From Chenopodium formosanum (lineage: Eukaryota > Streptophyta > Magnoliopsida > Caryophyllales > Amaranthaceae): DNA of 64,000 bases. This document shows, piece by piece, positions 1-11,273 of the stretch. The notes beneath the pieces were generated by a model, which was given only the letters and a program-made list of their open reading frames with translations, was not told the origin of the DNA and searched no databases. Made by a program: the position numbers and the translations under genes. Location: assembly GCA_024500155.1 (NCBI GenBank), contig CM044858.1, positions 2,356,001-2,420,000 on the forward strand. Direction: 5' to 3'. Each line of letters begins with the position of its first letter. Position 1 is the stretch's first letter.

Positions 1-2096
1 TTTACAAATACTGTAAATGTAAAACCTGTATGGATGCAAAAAACCCAGAAAGATAGAAAGAACATACCCATGCTTCCATCCATTGTGGCCCTTCAGCACC
101 GTCCAGTGCACAGCCAGCAAGGACTCCATCGATCAATAGCTGCTTCACAGCACAGTCATCCAAAAGCTGACTGCTTCCAGTGTTCACCAAATATGCACCT
201 GAATAGAATTTTTATCGGCATTATAAAGGAAAATAGGATGAAAAGCACTAGCTTGAAAAGAAAAAAAATAGTTGCAGCATTTCAATAATTAATATTACCA
301 TGTTTGATATGCTGCAAGCATTCAGCATTAATAATCTGGACAGTCTCGTCCGTCAAAGCACAATGGAGCGAGATCACATCACTTGCAGCCATTAAATCAT
401 TAAGTGTCTCCATTCTCCTGGCAGCTGGAGGGAATATAATCGACCTGCTTACTTGTGCCTGGCAGAAAAGAGAACATATTATCAGGTGCTAATCAGTAAA
501 AAAAAATATATAATAAAATAAAAGAATTTCCAGCCACAAAGCTCTAAGACCCTCAAAATTCCTTCATATTCATGTTACTGGTTGTCATTTGATACAAGAA
601 GGGCAGCAACTGTGAGCATGACATCCATCAAACCTACTAAATCAATTTTGGGAGGATACACTATTACACTATATACCTCTCACATATCGCATAAAGAGAA
701 GAAAAGACCTATAATCACAAGATTCATAACATGATCATATTGAAACACATTGTATCCTATTGTAGAAAGAGGAGGGAGGAGCTGAGATTGGATATTAGAA
801 GCTGAATCATCATCCTCATGTCAAATTGTTACATCAATCCCAAGGCCTGACCTAAATTTCAAAACTCGGCATTGAATACAACCACAACTATGTCCCTCCT
901 GGCCAGCTTCCCATAAATTCCATTCCCCCAAACACAAAAATCCCAAATAATGTATCCAAATCCTAGTAATCATCTTAGGCTGTTAAGTTCTAATTCTAAA
1001 GCCAAATGCAAATAAAGTAATTTTAAATCAAATGAATCACCCCCTCTTCCCCACATCTACACAGTCCTCTGAGCATCATTTTCAACAATCTACTCTCTTC
1101 AACAGCTAATAACAAACCAACAAAATATTTCTTTTTTTCCCCCTTTGAGAACCATCTTGCAAGAAGCATTCTAACCAACTGCATAATTAAGCTAAATTTT
1201 AGGCATTTCAACAAATCAATAAACAGAAGCCAGGCAATGAACACAATGTCAAACTAATTAAACAATCAAAATCAAATTCTTCATCTCAAAAACGAAGCAT
1301 TCTACCTAATACCTTCATCAATTACATAAACCAACCACAACATTCATTCCACCAAACCAACTCCAGAAAAATAGACAAATCAACCCAATGTCACACAACA
1401 ATCAAGATCAAATCTTTCGCACTCAAAAACCAATCTTTATGCAAGAAAACTCTATAAACTCAACCAAAATTGACAAAATTACACAAAAATGTGAAACAAC
1501 CTTACCTGGGAAACATCAAAATAAAGCACATTCATCTTAAACGACAAACTCCTTGTAGCCAAAGACGTAGCAGACGCAGATCTCCCAACAATCCCAAGCA
1601 CCAACCCCCTACACCGTCGCATCCCCCGACAAAGCGGTTGCACAGACCCCAACCACCCAGACGAAGACAACGAATGCCGCGACAACAGATGCGTCCGTCG
1701 CAAAAGCCCAAGAACAAGAGCCATAACAGTATCAGCGATCTCCTCCGACCTCGAAACATCCACGTGGACAAGCCGAAGTCCAAGATCGGCGGCTAAAGCA
1801 GAATCGACGGCTCGGTCGGATGAGCCGAGGCACAGAACAAGCTGCCATGGACGAAGCCGGCGTTGGGCGGCACGTGGGAGGAAAGCGAGGGAGTGGAGGA
1901 GTACAGCGGCGGCTGACTCGATACGACCGTCGGCTAATCGGCTTAATCCGACGTGTTCGAAGGCGGCGACTCCGGCGAGGGAGTGTTGTTCTAAAGCGTT
2001 GTCTTCGATGCAGTTTAGGGTTACGACTAAGGGGATTGGTGATGTGGGCTTGTTGTTGTGGTGGTGGCCCGTTGATTTGGGCCCTTTGGTCGACAT
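1..2096 (-). CDS. AN: ANGUSTIFOLIA (plant CtBP homologue), 5' part, partial
   Basis: C-terminal-binding-protein/2-hydroxyacid-dehydrogenase-like protein. In Arabidopsis AN controls polar cell expansion, leaf width and trichome branching, acting in the cytosol and at the trans-Golgi. Three coding exons are visible: 1506-2096 (197 codons from ATG at 2096), 299-458 and 68-198. All have GT-AG junctions with matching phases (0, then G|GT giving HGAYLVNTG). Recognised blocks include VVTLNCIEDNALEQ, RAAQRRLRPWQLVLCLGS, SEEIADTVMALVLGLLRRTH, LVLGIVGRS (the degenerate dinucleotide-fold loop), AARRMETLNDLMAASDVISL and GCALDGAEGPQWMEAW. The N-terminus has a His/Asn-rich stretch (GHHHNNK). The exon ending at 68 is followed by a GTATGT donor, so the gene continues left of base 1. 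Intron 1 is long (459-1505). Family assignment is recognition from memory of AN proteins; no database was searched. Confidence 0.93.
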
Positions 2097-2119
2097 TTTA
2101 TGGGCCGGGTTGAAGGTGG

Positions 2120-2151
2120 TTGTTGTGGTGGTGGTGGTGGTGGTGGTGAAA
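2120..2151. repeat. GGT-type microsatellite in the AN 5' leader
   Basis: A run of ggt/gtt triplets lies 25-55 bases upstream of the AN start codon, so it reads as ACC/AAC repeats in the sense of the gene and would sit in its 5' UTR or core promoter. Upstream of it (2220-2300) the strand is purine-rich, giving a CT-rich leader for AN. Confidence 0.6.
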
Positions 2152-2454
2152 TGGGGGTGGTTGTTAAGGGTTCATTTTTGAAATTGAAATGAGGGTAACT
2201 GTAAATGGAGTGAGTGTGTGTTTTCTCTCTCCTATGTCGGATGATTTTTTTTTGAAAATGGGGAAATTGAGGAGAAGGAGAAGGGAGGGAAAGAAATGGA
2301 AAAGGGGAGAAAATATCAAGTAAACTACTCCGTACAAATTACTGGTCGGAAAGTCTTCTTCTCCCACTTTTTTGTTGGTCTTTCGATTTTCAGATGTGTG
2401 AAATGAGATATTCAACCCACGTCCTTTTTCTTTTTCTTTAAAACGTACTTTGAT

Positions 2455-2607
2455 AAAATACAAGCTAAATTAAGGGCATTTTTGAAAATACAAGCTAAAT
2501 TAGGGGCATATTTGAAAATACAGGCTAAATTAGGGGTGTGTTTAATAATACAAGCTAAATTATGGGTAAATTTGGTTATTTCATCAATGAAATTAGGGAC
2601 AAATTTG
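2455..2607. repeat. 30-bp minisatellite, four clear units and one decayed
   Basis: Units begin at 2455, 2485, 2515 and 2545, each close to 'aaaatacaagctaaatta' plus a G-rich and a T-rich segment. A fifth degenerate unit runs to about 2607. The array gives an accidental open frame and I see no reason to call it coding. It lies in the AN upstream region. Confidence 0.85.
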
Positions 2608-4860
2608 AAATTTCAGTCATTATCTTCCTCCTATTGTCCTATCACCATTTTCACTTTAGTATATGTACATCGCATATAATTATTATCATTAAAGTTTAAG
2701 AGAGATTCAACTACGTAATAATTTCTATGTGGAAACTCATACATCGTATTTGATAATGAGCGAGAATAAAATTACTTGCATCTCATTGAAACATATAATG
2801 GAATGTACATAATTTGATAATGTGATACTAGTAATTGTAGTATTGACATATTGTAGGAGGCTTGTTGCGACCCAAGGTACATCCTTGTAGTCGTATTACT
2901 TTGATGGTTTGACCCATGAGGTCATGATCTACACACAATTGTAAGGGATGAGAATATGGTGTATATAAGTTGATTATGTTAAGTGGATGCAAATCTAACA
3001 ATATTGCTAGTACTTAGCTCGACTTGCATAAAGCAAAGCATTATTATTTTAAGTGCAATTTTAGGAGTTTTTCATTCAATCATTCGTTTGGATACATTCC
3101 AACAATATAAGATATGGTAAGTTTTAATGATCTTTATTTGATTCGACTAAGCTAGGATTAGTTTGTTAGTTAAAACAATACTTGTTATGTTAAACAAAGT
3201 ACGCTTTTTTAGATGGATGAAACGTTTCTCGGCCTATCAAATATTTTATAATGAATGAAAAGGTTGGTGATCTTGTTGGCAACCGTAAATTAGTGTTCTT
3301 AAGCATTGAAACTTTGTTTGTGCTAATTGGCATGTTTGTGTGATGATTTGTCTGTTTTATTAAAAGATGAGTGTTACTTGTTGAATAGTTACGTTCAGCC
3401 AAAAGTATGTTTCAAAGATAACTTAAATTTTGATAAACAATCAAACTGATCTTTCTAAGTTGTAACTTTTTTTTTTTGAACAAGCGATGCACCCGTGACG
3501 AATCACACTCGTCACCTAAGTATCTAAAATGCAAATCCCACCGGACCAAGTCTTGCTTGATAAAAGTCATTAAAAATTAGTTATTATGAGTTATGGCACT
3601 TTTCCTTATTCTTGAAGGAGTGCCATACCATGTCACATGAGCTTGGAAGTAGAGGCCATACTAACATTACTAAATCATGTGACACTGTCACTCCTAATTA
3701 TGGTTGTTGAAAAACCAACAAAAGTCTGCATCCGACAAAACATAATTAATTATATTCATACTACTTATATGGTTTGAGCAAATGAGCAATGGCCAACATT
3801 AAATGGAGCCATGGAGGACGAAAATTCTCCATATTTGTCGTTACATAAGGATTCGGATAACCAATAAGCATATTTACGCATTTAACCTTGCTTCAATTAG
3901 TCAAATCCAATGCTACTTCTATAAAAGATGAGTAATCACCATCATAACAAATTAAGCATCACCAACTAATTGAATTCACATCATCATCACATAAAGGCCC
4001 GCCAAATTGATATTGCAACATGACCAACATGATACTGGGACCAAATCTAATGCTGGTCCTATATTGTGCACCGGATCGTATCAAGCACCACCTCTCATTT
4101 ACCTAAGAGACCAGCCTCTCGTTTCTCTACGAAATCTGCCTCCAAACAAACAACTACCAAGCATCGCATATTTAGGAAACTTTCAACGCTATTAACCCCA
4201 ATCATTGAAATTATCTATGCCACAAGGAGTAGAAAACTCGAAATGGAACACATCCAACATAAAATATATTCATGAAAGCAAGGCACTCACATTATTGTTG
4301 TAACAACAAAGACATCAACCTTAACAAATTCTGTGAAACAGAATATACACTCTTATAACGGACATGCCAAAATTGCTTATCTCTACAAAATGAAACAATA
4401 TATGCAAGAAGCTAACATGCTTAGTCAGATACACAAATTTTACACCACCTTCCTGGACAATGCTCAACACCGTCTCATGGTTCCAGATATAGGTTACATA
4501 CTGCAAAACACCCTAATGACTATCTAAAAACTAATGTGAAATGCAATTCCTTAATTTTCTCGTGATATCATACAGACTCACCTTCAAATTTCACTCAAAC
4601 AATTCATACCTTTGCTACATGTGAAATTCTGAAAGTATGTGGTGGGCCGGTGGCTGTCTTGACAGCTTGATATTATTAGCTTATACTTCGTATTAACTGC
4701 AATTTTGTACAGTTTCTAGCCTCCATCTGAGGAGATAACACAGACGTTAGTGTTGTGGGTTTATAATCCATCGGCATGGAGTCTTGCTGCAGTAGCAATA
4801 TAATTCTATTTTTTTATCCCCATATGAGTCCTTTCTTAGACAAAGGGAGCATTCATGTAA
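2608..4860. other. Spacer between AN and the next gene; no gene seen
   Basis: AT-rich sequence with only short unsupported frames. It includes a possible SINE-like tail (3468-3585, listed separately). The part from about 4280 to 4862 would include the 3' UTR of the gene transcribed leftward from 7543. Confidence 0.5.
3468..3585 (-). mobile_element. Possible SINE-like fragment with poly(A) tail
   Basis: On the minus strand the segment reads CTTGGTCCGGTGGGATTTGC, then a short GACGAGTGTGATTCGTC palindrome, then ends in an A10 tail (plus-strand T run at 3468-3477). The poly(A) end and the palindrome suggest a short retroposon, but no good A/B-box pair was found, so this is weak. Confidence 0.3.
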
Positions 4861-4862
4861 AA

Positions 4863-5838
4863 TCAGAAGAATCTCCTCCTGAAGTTCCTGGTGGTGGTTT
4901 GATACGATCGCATAAGTAATCCAACACCAATACCAATTCCTAGACACATACCAAGACCAATACCAACACCAACCCTTACTCCAGCATTGAACCAAGTGAG
5001 TTGGCCATCCTCCCCTCCATAAACCTCATCCGGATACCAATTGTGCATCAACTTCCCCTCTGCTTCATACTCATCTTCAGCCTCAGTGATCTGCAATAAC
5101 CAAATATTGCTTCAAATTATATAAAAAAAAGCGTACTTTGCACTAGTAATGAACAAACAAGTGGAAAACAATAGACAAATTGGCACAAGTAAAACAGAGG
5201 CTTCACAAAATGCAGATACATATTTTAGGAAAAAATTAGCAACACAGAACAAAGTGAGGCAGCTCCGTAGCTGTCTAAAATCAATATTATAACTTTGCTA
5301 GACATTGGCAAGTAAAAACAAACCCCACACCAGGCATCCAGCCCAGCTTGAGGAAGCAGTGGGTTTTCAACCATGAAATTTGGATAGTGGGTGAAAATTG
5401 AAAGGGCAATTTAGTCAAGATTGCTTCAACAAACAACAGTTTTCTTTGTTAGATACAAGGTTAGTTCTGATCCTTTAGATTTGGCAAGCAAAAGGATACA
5501 ATTACTAACGCTTGTGAAAAGATGTGAGAAGGTGAATCTACTGTACCTACAACGACCACGACTAATAATTTTAGTACAAATCCATCATAGCAAGCACTGG
5601 GGAAGTCAAGTTCAACCTAATCCCTAGCCGATCTGACAATGTAAAGTAGTAAATCCTCTATATTTCCTATTTTGCAGTCCTCCAAAAAATACAAAGCAAC
5701 ATGAGCAACTTTCAATTTCTTTCCCTAATTTAATTCGTGCTGTATAATTGAAACTGAAAAAGTGGCTATAGATAATTGGGAGGATGTCTGGTGTTCAATC
5801 ATCCTACTGGACCATAGCACTCAACACACTGATCATAA

Positions 5839-5875
<37 letters not shown>

Positions 5876-7543
5876 AAAAAAGCATAAACCGAAAGCCTAA
5901 TCATGCTGGTATCCCTGACTCATCGCTCAAATTTACTAATTCAGTGCCTGGTAACTGGTAATCAATAAGAATAGCACACTAGATCAGATCAATGACATGT
6001 CAACTGTTAGGCAAATGATTTATTTAGCTTGATTGCTTGGTTAAAGCTAAAAGGAGCAATCTTTTTTCTAGATATGGTTCCATGATCCTGCAATCCTACT
6101 ACTAACAAGATAGCATGAGATCTCCATCTTCATAAACAAATTATGCTCCAACTAACAGCTTCTTACAATAATTCAACCCCTCAAAGAATGAGAAATTATA
6201 ACATGATTTAAGACCACCATGTCAATCATAATCCCGTCCAAATGTAAAGCAACACCCTTGATGGTTCCAAACCAAATAAATTTTCATCATCAAAGATATC
6301 GGTGTCCTTTGTAATTAGTCGGAACCATAAATAACACGGTGGTCCTTGATCATCTAACAACTTCTCATCAATAGCGTGGTCACGTACACCGATAAAGTTG
6401 AGCATGGTACCACTACGTTTATCAATTCCTCACCACACATACTCAAGTAACTCAACTTATACGTGCCAAGGTTACAACTGACAGGTGTTTCTACCTTCTT
6501 AGAATCTTAGGTGGAAGTGGTAGTCATGGTATATCACAAAATATCAGTCAATATTTTAAAATCATTCTAATTCCAAAACCTAACGATACAAGCATACAAC
6601 AGCATTAACCTTCCATTAAAATACCAACATTAATATCATTTTTGTAATCCAAAAATTAAACATAATAATACAACTCAATTTCCATATAATCTGAAATTAT
6701 CAACACTAATTTATCATTTTAATCATTTACAGTAACAATATGAAAAGAAACATAATATTAACAAAACAACAGTCAAATCAACTATAAAATTTCACAAATT
6801 AATTCAAAATCCAATATGAAACCATGAATTAAATCTATTACCTGTAATTTCCGGTGAATGAAATCATCAACAGAAACAATCTTCTGATCTTTCTCAGTCT
6901 CATCGGAAACTTCTGGAATCGCATCCAAAGTGCTATACCTCGGCGACTTTCTCCGAGGACTAAAGTTCATCATCTTCGTCAAAATCACCGGCGTATCCGA
7001 CCATCTTCCGGCGACATAAACCTCAATCGACGGCGCCGAAATCCCTAATTTCGGCTGAAAAAACGCCGACGACGAAGACGGCGACGAACCACCGGCATAA
7101 CAATCCATACTCCACTCATTCTCGAACCTTCCAAGGGACCCACAAAGCAGCAAATTATCCATCTCACAAACCTCGAACTCCACACCACCGGAGATCTTAA
7201 CGTTGTCAGTGCTAACATATGTAACCTCGGACGAATCTCTGTCAACACGATCTCTTCGAAGCGTAGACGACGCCGTTTCAGAAGCAGGAACACGATTTCC
7301 ATTGATTTCGAGGGAAACACCGAGTTCATCGCGGAGGTGTCGGAGGGTGAGGTAATCTGGTGCGGCGTCAATGGCGCAAGGTGCAATACGAACGTAGAAT
7401 AACCGGATTTCGAACCAGATTGACGGCGGTGATTTAGGGGGTCCACCACCTCCACCGCCGCAACCACCGTTCATGAGACGGTAAACCTTTGGTTTAGAAA
7501 CGATTGAAAGGGTTGTTGACCCAGTTAACGATTGATGATCCAT
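4863..7543 (-). CDS. Erythronate-4-phosphate dehydrogenase family protein (plant, function unknown)
   Basis: Two coding exons, 6842-7543 (234 codons, ATG at 7543) and 4863-5090 (75 codons plus TGA), joined in phase 0 across a 1.75-kb intron with GTAATAG donor and TTGCAG acceptor; total 309 residues. The sequence matches the plant family annotated by that name in Arabidopsis (At1g19400/At1g75180 type), but the protein has no dehydrogenase fold or Rossmann loop I can see, so the name should not be read as a function. Features: a Gly-run near residue 30 (GGCGGGGGG), a conserved block around WFEIRLFYVRIAPCAID, and YVAGRWSDTPVILT. A single predicted membrane segment near residues 271-294 alternates Gly with Val/Ile/Leu and is followed by a basic tail (RNFRRR). 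That layout suggests a C-terminal anchor (inference). Confidence 0.85.
5840..5873. repeat. Poly(A) tract inside the intron
   Basis: About 33 uninterrupted A residues within the intron of the gene above. It could be the tail of an unrecognised retroposon or a slippage-prone homopolymer. Confidence 0.8.
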
Positions 7544-8500
7544 TGTAGAAGATGAAACGAAATTGGGGTGGGATTTAATTGGGGGAAATTGTGGATTATT
7601 GAGAGAGAATTGGGGACATGATTAGGGTTTTGTTGGGAATTAGGAGGAAATTTGTTGAGGAAAAGGAGGGAGAAAAAATGAAGAGGAAAAGGGTGGAAAG
7701 GAAGACGACGAATGATGGTTGGAGTGAGAGGTTTTGTAGGAATGGATTACTCGTATAACATTGGAGTTGACGAGATTTTTATTTGTCTTTTTTTTTTTTA
7801 AATCACTTTATTAATTTTAATTTCAATTTCAATTTTTTTTTTATTTTATATTTTTTGTTTTCCTTCTTCTCCCCTTATGTTGGGAGGAGGGAAAGGGGAG
7901 GGGGGGAGAAAGCGGGACCTTTATTAGCTAGCGCTTCTTTTCTCGACCAAGTATTTAGTCTTATGTCTTTTTCAATTTGAATGTCGTGTTAATGTGTCAT
8001 GGTCTAAATTTTTGGAGGCTTGATTTGATTTTTTTCTGATATGTATATTACGAGTAGTATTTTTTCAATTTTGGAAACGAATTTGAATTGATTTTAATAA
8101 AAATGATTGACATTGTTTTAAATACGTTGTATTAAGTACAATGTTTAGTATCTCACTCTTATATAACTTTGTAAGCTAAGATTCATTCCGATACAATTTA
8201 ACATGATAACTAACTCTATTTTGTTCGATTTGATTCTATAAGTCATAGCATTGAGGTTGTGAAATACTTTGCACGATAAAACTTTATAGCAATACACTGA
8301 TTGAATTGATTAATGCTTGTTGATATTGTAATTATTAATCAAGGAAGTTTTTTACTATGATATTTCACATTTAAACATACTTGGCTAGAAATTGTCACTA
8401 GATTCACATTTCAAATCTCATTTATTTCTCTTTTTGTGGTATGTAAAATCTTTAGTTTCGTAATTAGCGTGTGGTAAATAGAACAGGTAAGATTAGATAT
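7544..8500. other. Upstream region without a recognised gene
   Basis: Leader and promoter of the minus-strand gene starting at 7543, then AT-rich DNA. On the minus strand the first 200 bases are CT-rich, as plant leaders often are. Nothing else is supported. Confidence 0.5.
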
Positions 8501-8522
8501 AGTATTATACTTAAAAGAGTAT

Positions 8523-8525
<3 letters not shown>

Positions 8526-8604
<79 letters not shown>
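8526..8604. repeat. (CT)n microsatellite
   Basis: About 39 perfect CT dinucleotides without interruption. Such perfect length implies recent slippage and probable polymorphism. Confidence 0.97.
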
Positions 8605-8608
<4 letters not shown>

Positions 8609-8700
8609 TAGTGAGGCGGGATGAGGATTAGAGGGCAAATATCTAGAAATTAATCCTTAGAACGTAAAATTAATTCTTTAGAGGAGGTCAAATAGAAATA

Positions 8701-8788
8701 TTCCCTCCGTCTCTTTATTAATGTCCACATTCTATCATTTATTACTCATATGATAAAGAGAAAGTGGACATTAAAAAAGAGGAGGGAG
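8701..8788. mobile_element. Stowaway-like MITE (88 bp, TA target)
   Basis: Left end TTCCCTCCGTCTCTTTATTA and right end, reversed, CTCCCTCCTCTTTTTTAATG form inverted termini that continue into GTCCAC. TA flanks both ends (8699-8700 and 8789-8790). The ends resemble the mariner-like element at 55245-59968, as expected for Stowaway elements. Confidence 0.85.
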
Positions 8789-9148
8789 TAGTAGATAAGG
8801 ATGTGAGAGAAAAGTTTTATTTTACCATAAATAAAAAGGATAACAAGGATAATTCATACGGAATTTATTTTAAGTAACTTTGCCACCTTTTTAATTAAAC
8901 CAAATAAGGAAAAACCATATTATTAATCTTACACTCAAAATTCCTGTTATCCTCATCACCCTAGCTTGCACTCACATCATATGTCAACGTTGTAATTACC
9001 ATACCAAATCAAATAGAATGTTGATTTCATCCTCTTATTGAAAACTAGGGAGGATTATAGGGGCCTATGGGTTAATTGAGGGCAAGTTTGTTGTTGCATG
9101 GTTTTACTATATTGATAAAGTATAAAAGACATATTCCTGGCCTCCTGG

Positions 9149-9273
9149 GCCTCAATCATAAGCTTAAACTTTTGGTTGAGATGGTCCTCTAACATGGTAT
9201 CAAGAGCCAGTGTGACACAAAGGTGAGCCTCAATCATAAGCTTAAGTTTTTGGTTGAGATGGTCCTCTAACAT
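9149..9273 (+). mobile_element. copia-type LTR end with primer-binding site and a repeated LTR segment
   Basis: A 47-base segment (9149-9195, containing AGCTTAAACTTTTGGTTGAG and ending TCTAACA) is followed at 9195-9208 by TGGTATCAAGAGCC, a near match to the initiator-tRNA-Met primer-binding site. A second copy of the 47-base segment follows at 9227-9273. The order LTR end, PBS, LTR end with only about 18 bases between suggests a collapsed TRIM or copia element. No coding sequence remains. Confidence 0.65.
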
Positions 9274-9464
9274 ATACATATTTTAATTATTGTTTATTAT
9301 GATCATATGAAAAGTTTGCTTGGGTTTGTTGTTGGAGTTCCGTTACTATATTAGAAAAACGGAGAAACAAAAATTAGCTATTGAGCGTCTGAGCTAACAT
9401 AGTTTACACATTCGACATTACAATACCCTTGAGCAACCTTAGAGGCCGATGCATGATTTATTAT

Positions 9465-10102
9465 CACTACAAGAAAAATGTCTTTTCGTAGCGATTATTT
9501 TGTAGCGATTGTACATTCGCTAAAGTAGGCAAGTATGTTTGTGAAATAATTAAGGAAGTCGTATCATTTTACAATCGCCATGCTTTTCCCATATAAAATC
9601 GTTACGGAAAACATAATAATACATATCCACACTATTTTTACACATTTATATAATTTTGAGAAATTGTATCATTTACAATCGCCAATAAATCCCAAAAATC
9701 GATACGAAAAACCTTTTCTACACTAGATATATAAATATTGCTTGACAAAGAATACAAAAAATATGTCATAGCTTATTGTTGAAATATTTAATATAAGAGT
9801 TTGAGGTTGCATGTTCGAATCTTGTAAAGATCATATGCGTGCTTTTTTTTTTTTTTTTTTTTTGAAGAAAATGAGTTCAACATTTATAGCGATTGTAATC
9901 GCTACAATAATCACCACGATTGGATGTAGTTTTTCGTATCGATTATTGAGGCCAACCCCAGCGATATTGAAAACCACTACTAAAGGCTAAGGCAACGGGG
10001 ATATTGTATCGAATGACCATTCGTTGGGAAAGTTTTTTGTTGTAATTACAATCGATGCTAAAGGTTAAATTAATCGCTATGAAAAGGTTATTTTCTTGTA
10101 GT

Positions 10103-10103
<1 letters not shown>
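9465..10103. mobile_element. Non-autonomous CACTA (En/Spm) element, 639 bp
   Basis: It begins CACTACAAGAAAAATG and ends TTTTCTTGTAGTG, the canonical CACTA termini. The 3-bp target duplication TAT is present on both sides (9462-9464, 10104-10106). Both ends carry repeated AGCGATT/AATCGCTA motifs in both orientations, the sub-terminal repeats expected as transposase-binding sites. There is no transposase coding capacity. The boundaries are clear from sequence alone. Confidence 0.93.
9755..9863 (+). mobile_element. Possible SINE-like insertion inside the CACTA element
   Basis: GAGGTTGCATGTTCGAATCT resembles a pol III B box (GTTCGAATC). It is followed by a short 3' part and a T22 run (9843-9863), as in plant Au-type SINEs, which end in T stretches. 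The A box is not convincing. Confidence 0.4.
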
Positions 10104-10146
<43 letters not shown>

Positions 10147-10152
10147 TTTATT
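10104..10152. repeat. (ATT)n microsatellite
   Basis: About 14 ATT units directly abut the right end of the CACTA element. The CACTA target duplication TAT lies inside it. Its other side joins the tail of the SINE-like element at 10147-10337. Confidence 0.9.
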
Positions 10153-10337
10153 TTTAGGTAAGGAGAAAGACCCTGATCGAACCTTAATCCTCACGTTTTG
10201 TTTGGACTGGTATTTGCGGGTCGAACACTTTAAGAGTGAGGGGAAAAGTAAGGGATTCCCACTATCAAAGTGTCTCTAGTAGAAATTGAACCCCCTAACT
10301 TCAAGGTTAGAAGGTAACAATCTTACCACATTTATTA
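10147..10337 (-). mobile_element. tRNA-derived SINE-like element
   Basis: On the minus strand, A-box-like TGGTAAGATTGTT (about 10316-10328) is followed about 30 bases later by B-box-like GGGTTCAATTTC (10282-10293), the tRNA spacing. The body ends in an A/T-rich tail running into the (AAT)n array. The segment is non-coding, although an open frame runs across it. Confidence 0.6.
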
Positions 10338-10947
10338 TTTGGCTGCTGCTGATGAGGTGAGAAGGAATGATGAAATACTACTTCGTACCGTGTCTCTTCA
10401 TACTATTTAAATGAATAATATTTTACATTGTTATTACTTTCTTACGTTACCTGAATCATTACTTTTGCATGGCATAATGGAATAAACTCAATCCAGCAAT
10501 CCACCCACGACAAGTGCACTTGTATAGTTGTATACATATTCAAAATAGTGAAATATACTCATAATTAAAAATAGGATGTACAAAATTACAATTGCCTTTT
10601 ATGAACGAAATTATGACTAAGTCGCTCTATTAAAAAGATATTGTAGTTTAGTTTGTTTTTGTTGACTCTAACTAATTTGTTGCTTTTATATAATTTGACC
10701 AAAATATTATTTTCCTTGACTATTTTATTCAAATATTATCATTTGCCATGTCAACAATTACACGCTTAATAATTTACTCCGTATTACACACACACAAAAA
10801 AAAAATGCTAAACGAAATTTAAGATAGAAAAATTGAGTAATTTGAAAGATAGGATTAGGCAAATATGCCAATACTTTTTTATTATCATGTATTGAAAAGA
10901 TAAAATTAATACTGTATAGAAGGTGGTGTTAATAAATGTTAAGATAC
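10338..10947. other. AT-rich spacer, nothing recognised
   Basis: No open frame, RNA gene or element with clear ends was found in this stretch. Confidence 0.5.
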
Positions 10948-10950
10948 TAA

Positions 10951-11152
10951 GGGCCTGTTCTCATTGACTGAACTCAGTTGAACTTAACTGAACTGAACTC
11001 AGCTGAACTGAACTGAAATGAATATTTTATAAGAAAATAAAATTAGGAGCTGAACTGAACTGAACTGAATTGAGCTGAACTGAACTGAACTGAACTCAGC
11101 TGAACTGGACTGAACTGAACTGAACTGAATTTCAACGTAAGAGAACATGCCC
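10951..11152. mobile_element. Tourist-like (PIF/Harbinger) MITE with CTGAA/GAACT array, 202 bp
   Basis: Left end GGGCCTGTTCTCATTG; right end, reversed, GGGCATGTTCTCTTACG. TAA is duplicated on both sides (10948-10950, 11153-11155). The interior is largely pentamer repeats of ctgaa type around a core 'atattttataag'. Same family as 22778-22924, 19215-19378 and, in reverse, 11162-11273. Confidence 0.88.
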
Positions 11153-11161
11153 TAACTATTA

Positions 11162-11273
11162 GGACCTGTTCTCCTCAGCTTAATTTCAGTTTAGCTCATC
11201 TCAATTCCTAATTTCCTTCTCTGATAAACAATTCAGTTCAATTCAGCTCATTTCAGTAAATCAGAACAAATCC
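11162..11273. mobile_element. Tourist-like MITE, second family member (inverted), 112 bp
   Basis: Begins GGACCTGTTCTCCTCAGC and ends, reversed, GGATTTGTTCTGATTTAC. TTA flanks both ends (11159-11161, 11274-11276). It carries ttcag/cagtt repeats, the complement of the neighbouring copy, only 10 bases away. Confidence 0.75.

Noticed and set aside
1470..1796. Plus-strand Arg/Pro-rich frame of 108 codons
   Set aside because: It is the antisense of AN exon 1; the minus-strand protein is clearly AN.
4007..4275. Two overlapping plus-strand frames
   Set aside because: No homology recognised, no splice or leader context, and probably in the 3' flank of the neighbouring gene.
10055..10279. 74-codon plus-strand frame with a Leu run
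   Set aside because: The Leu run is the (ATT/TTA)n array and the rest is the SINE-like element read backwards.
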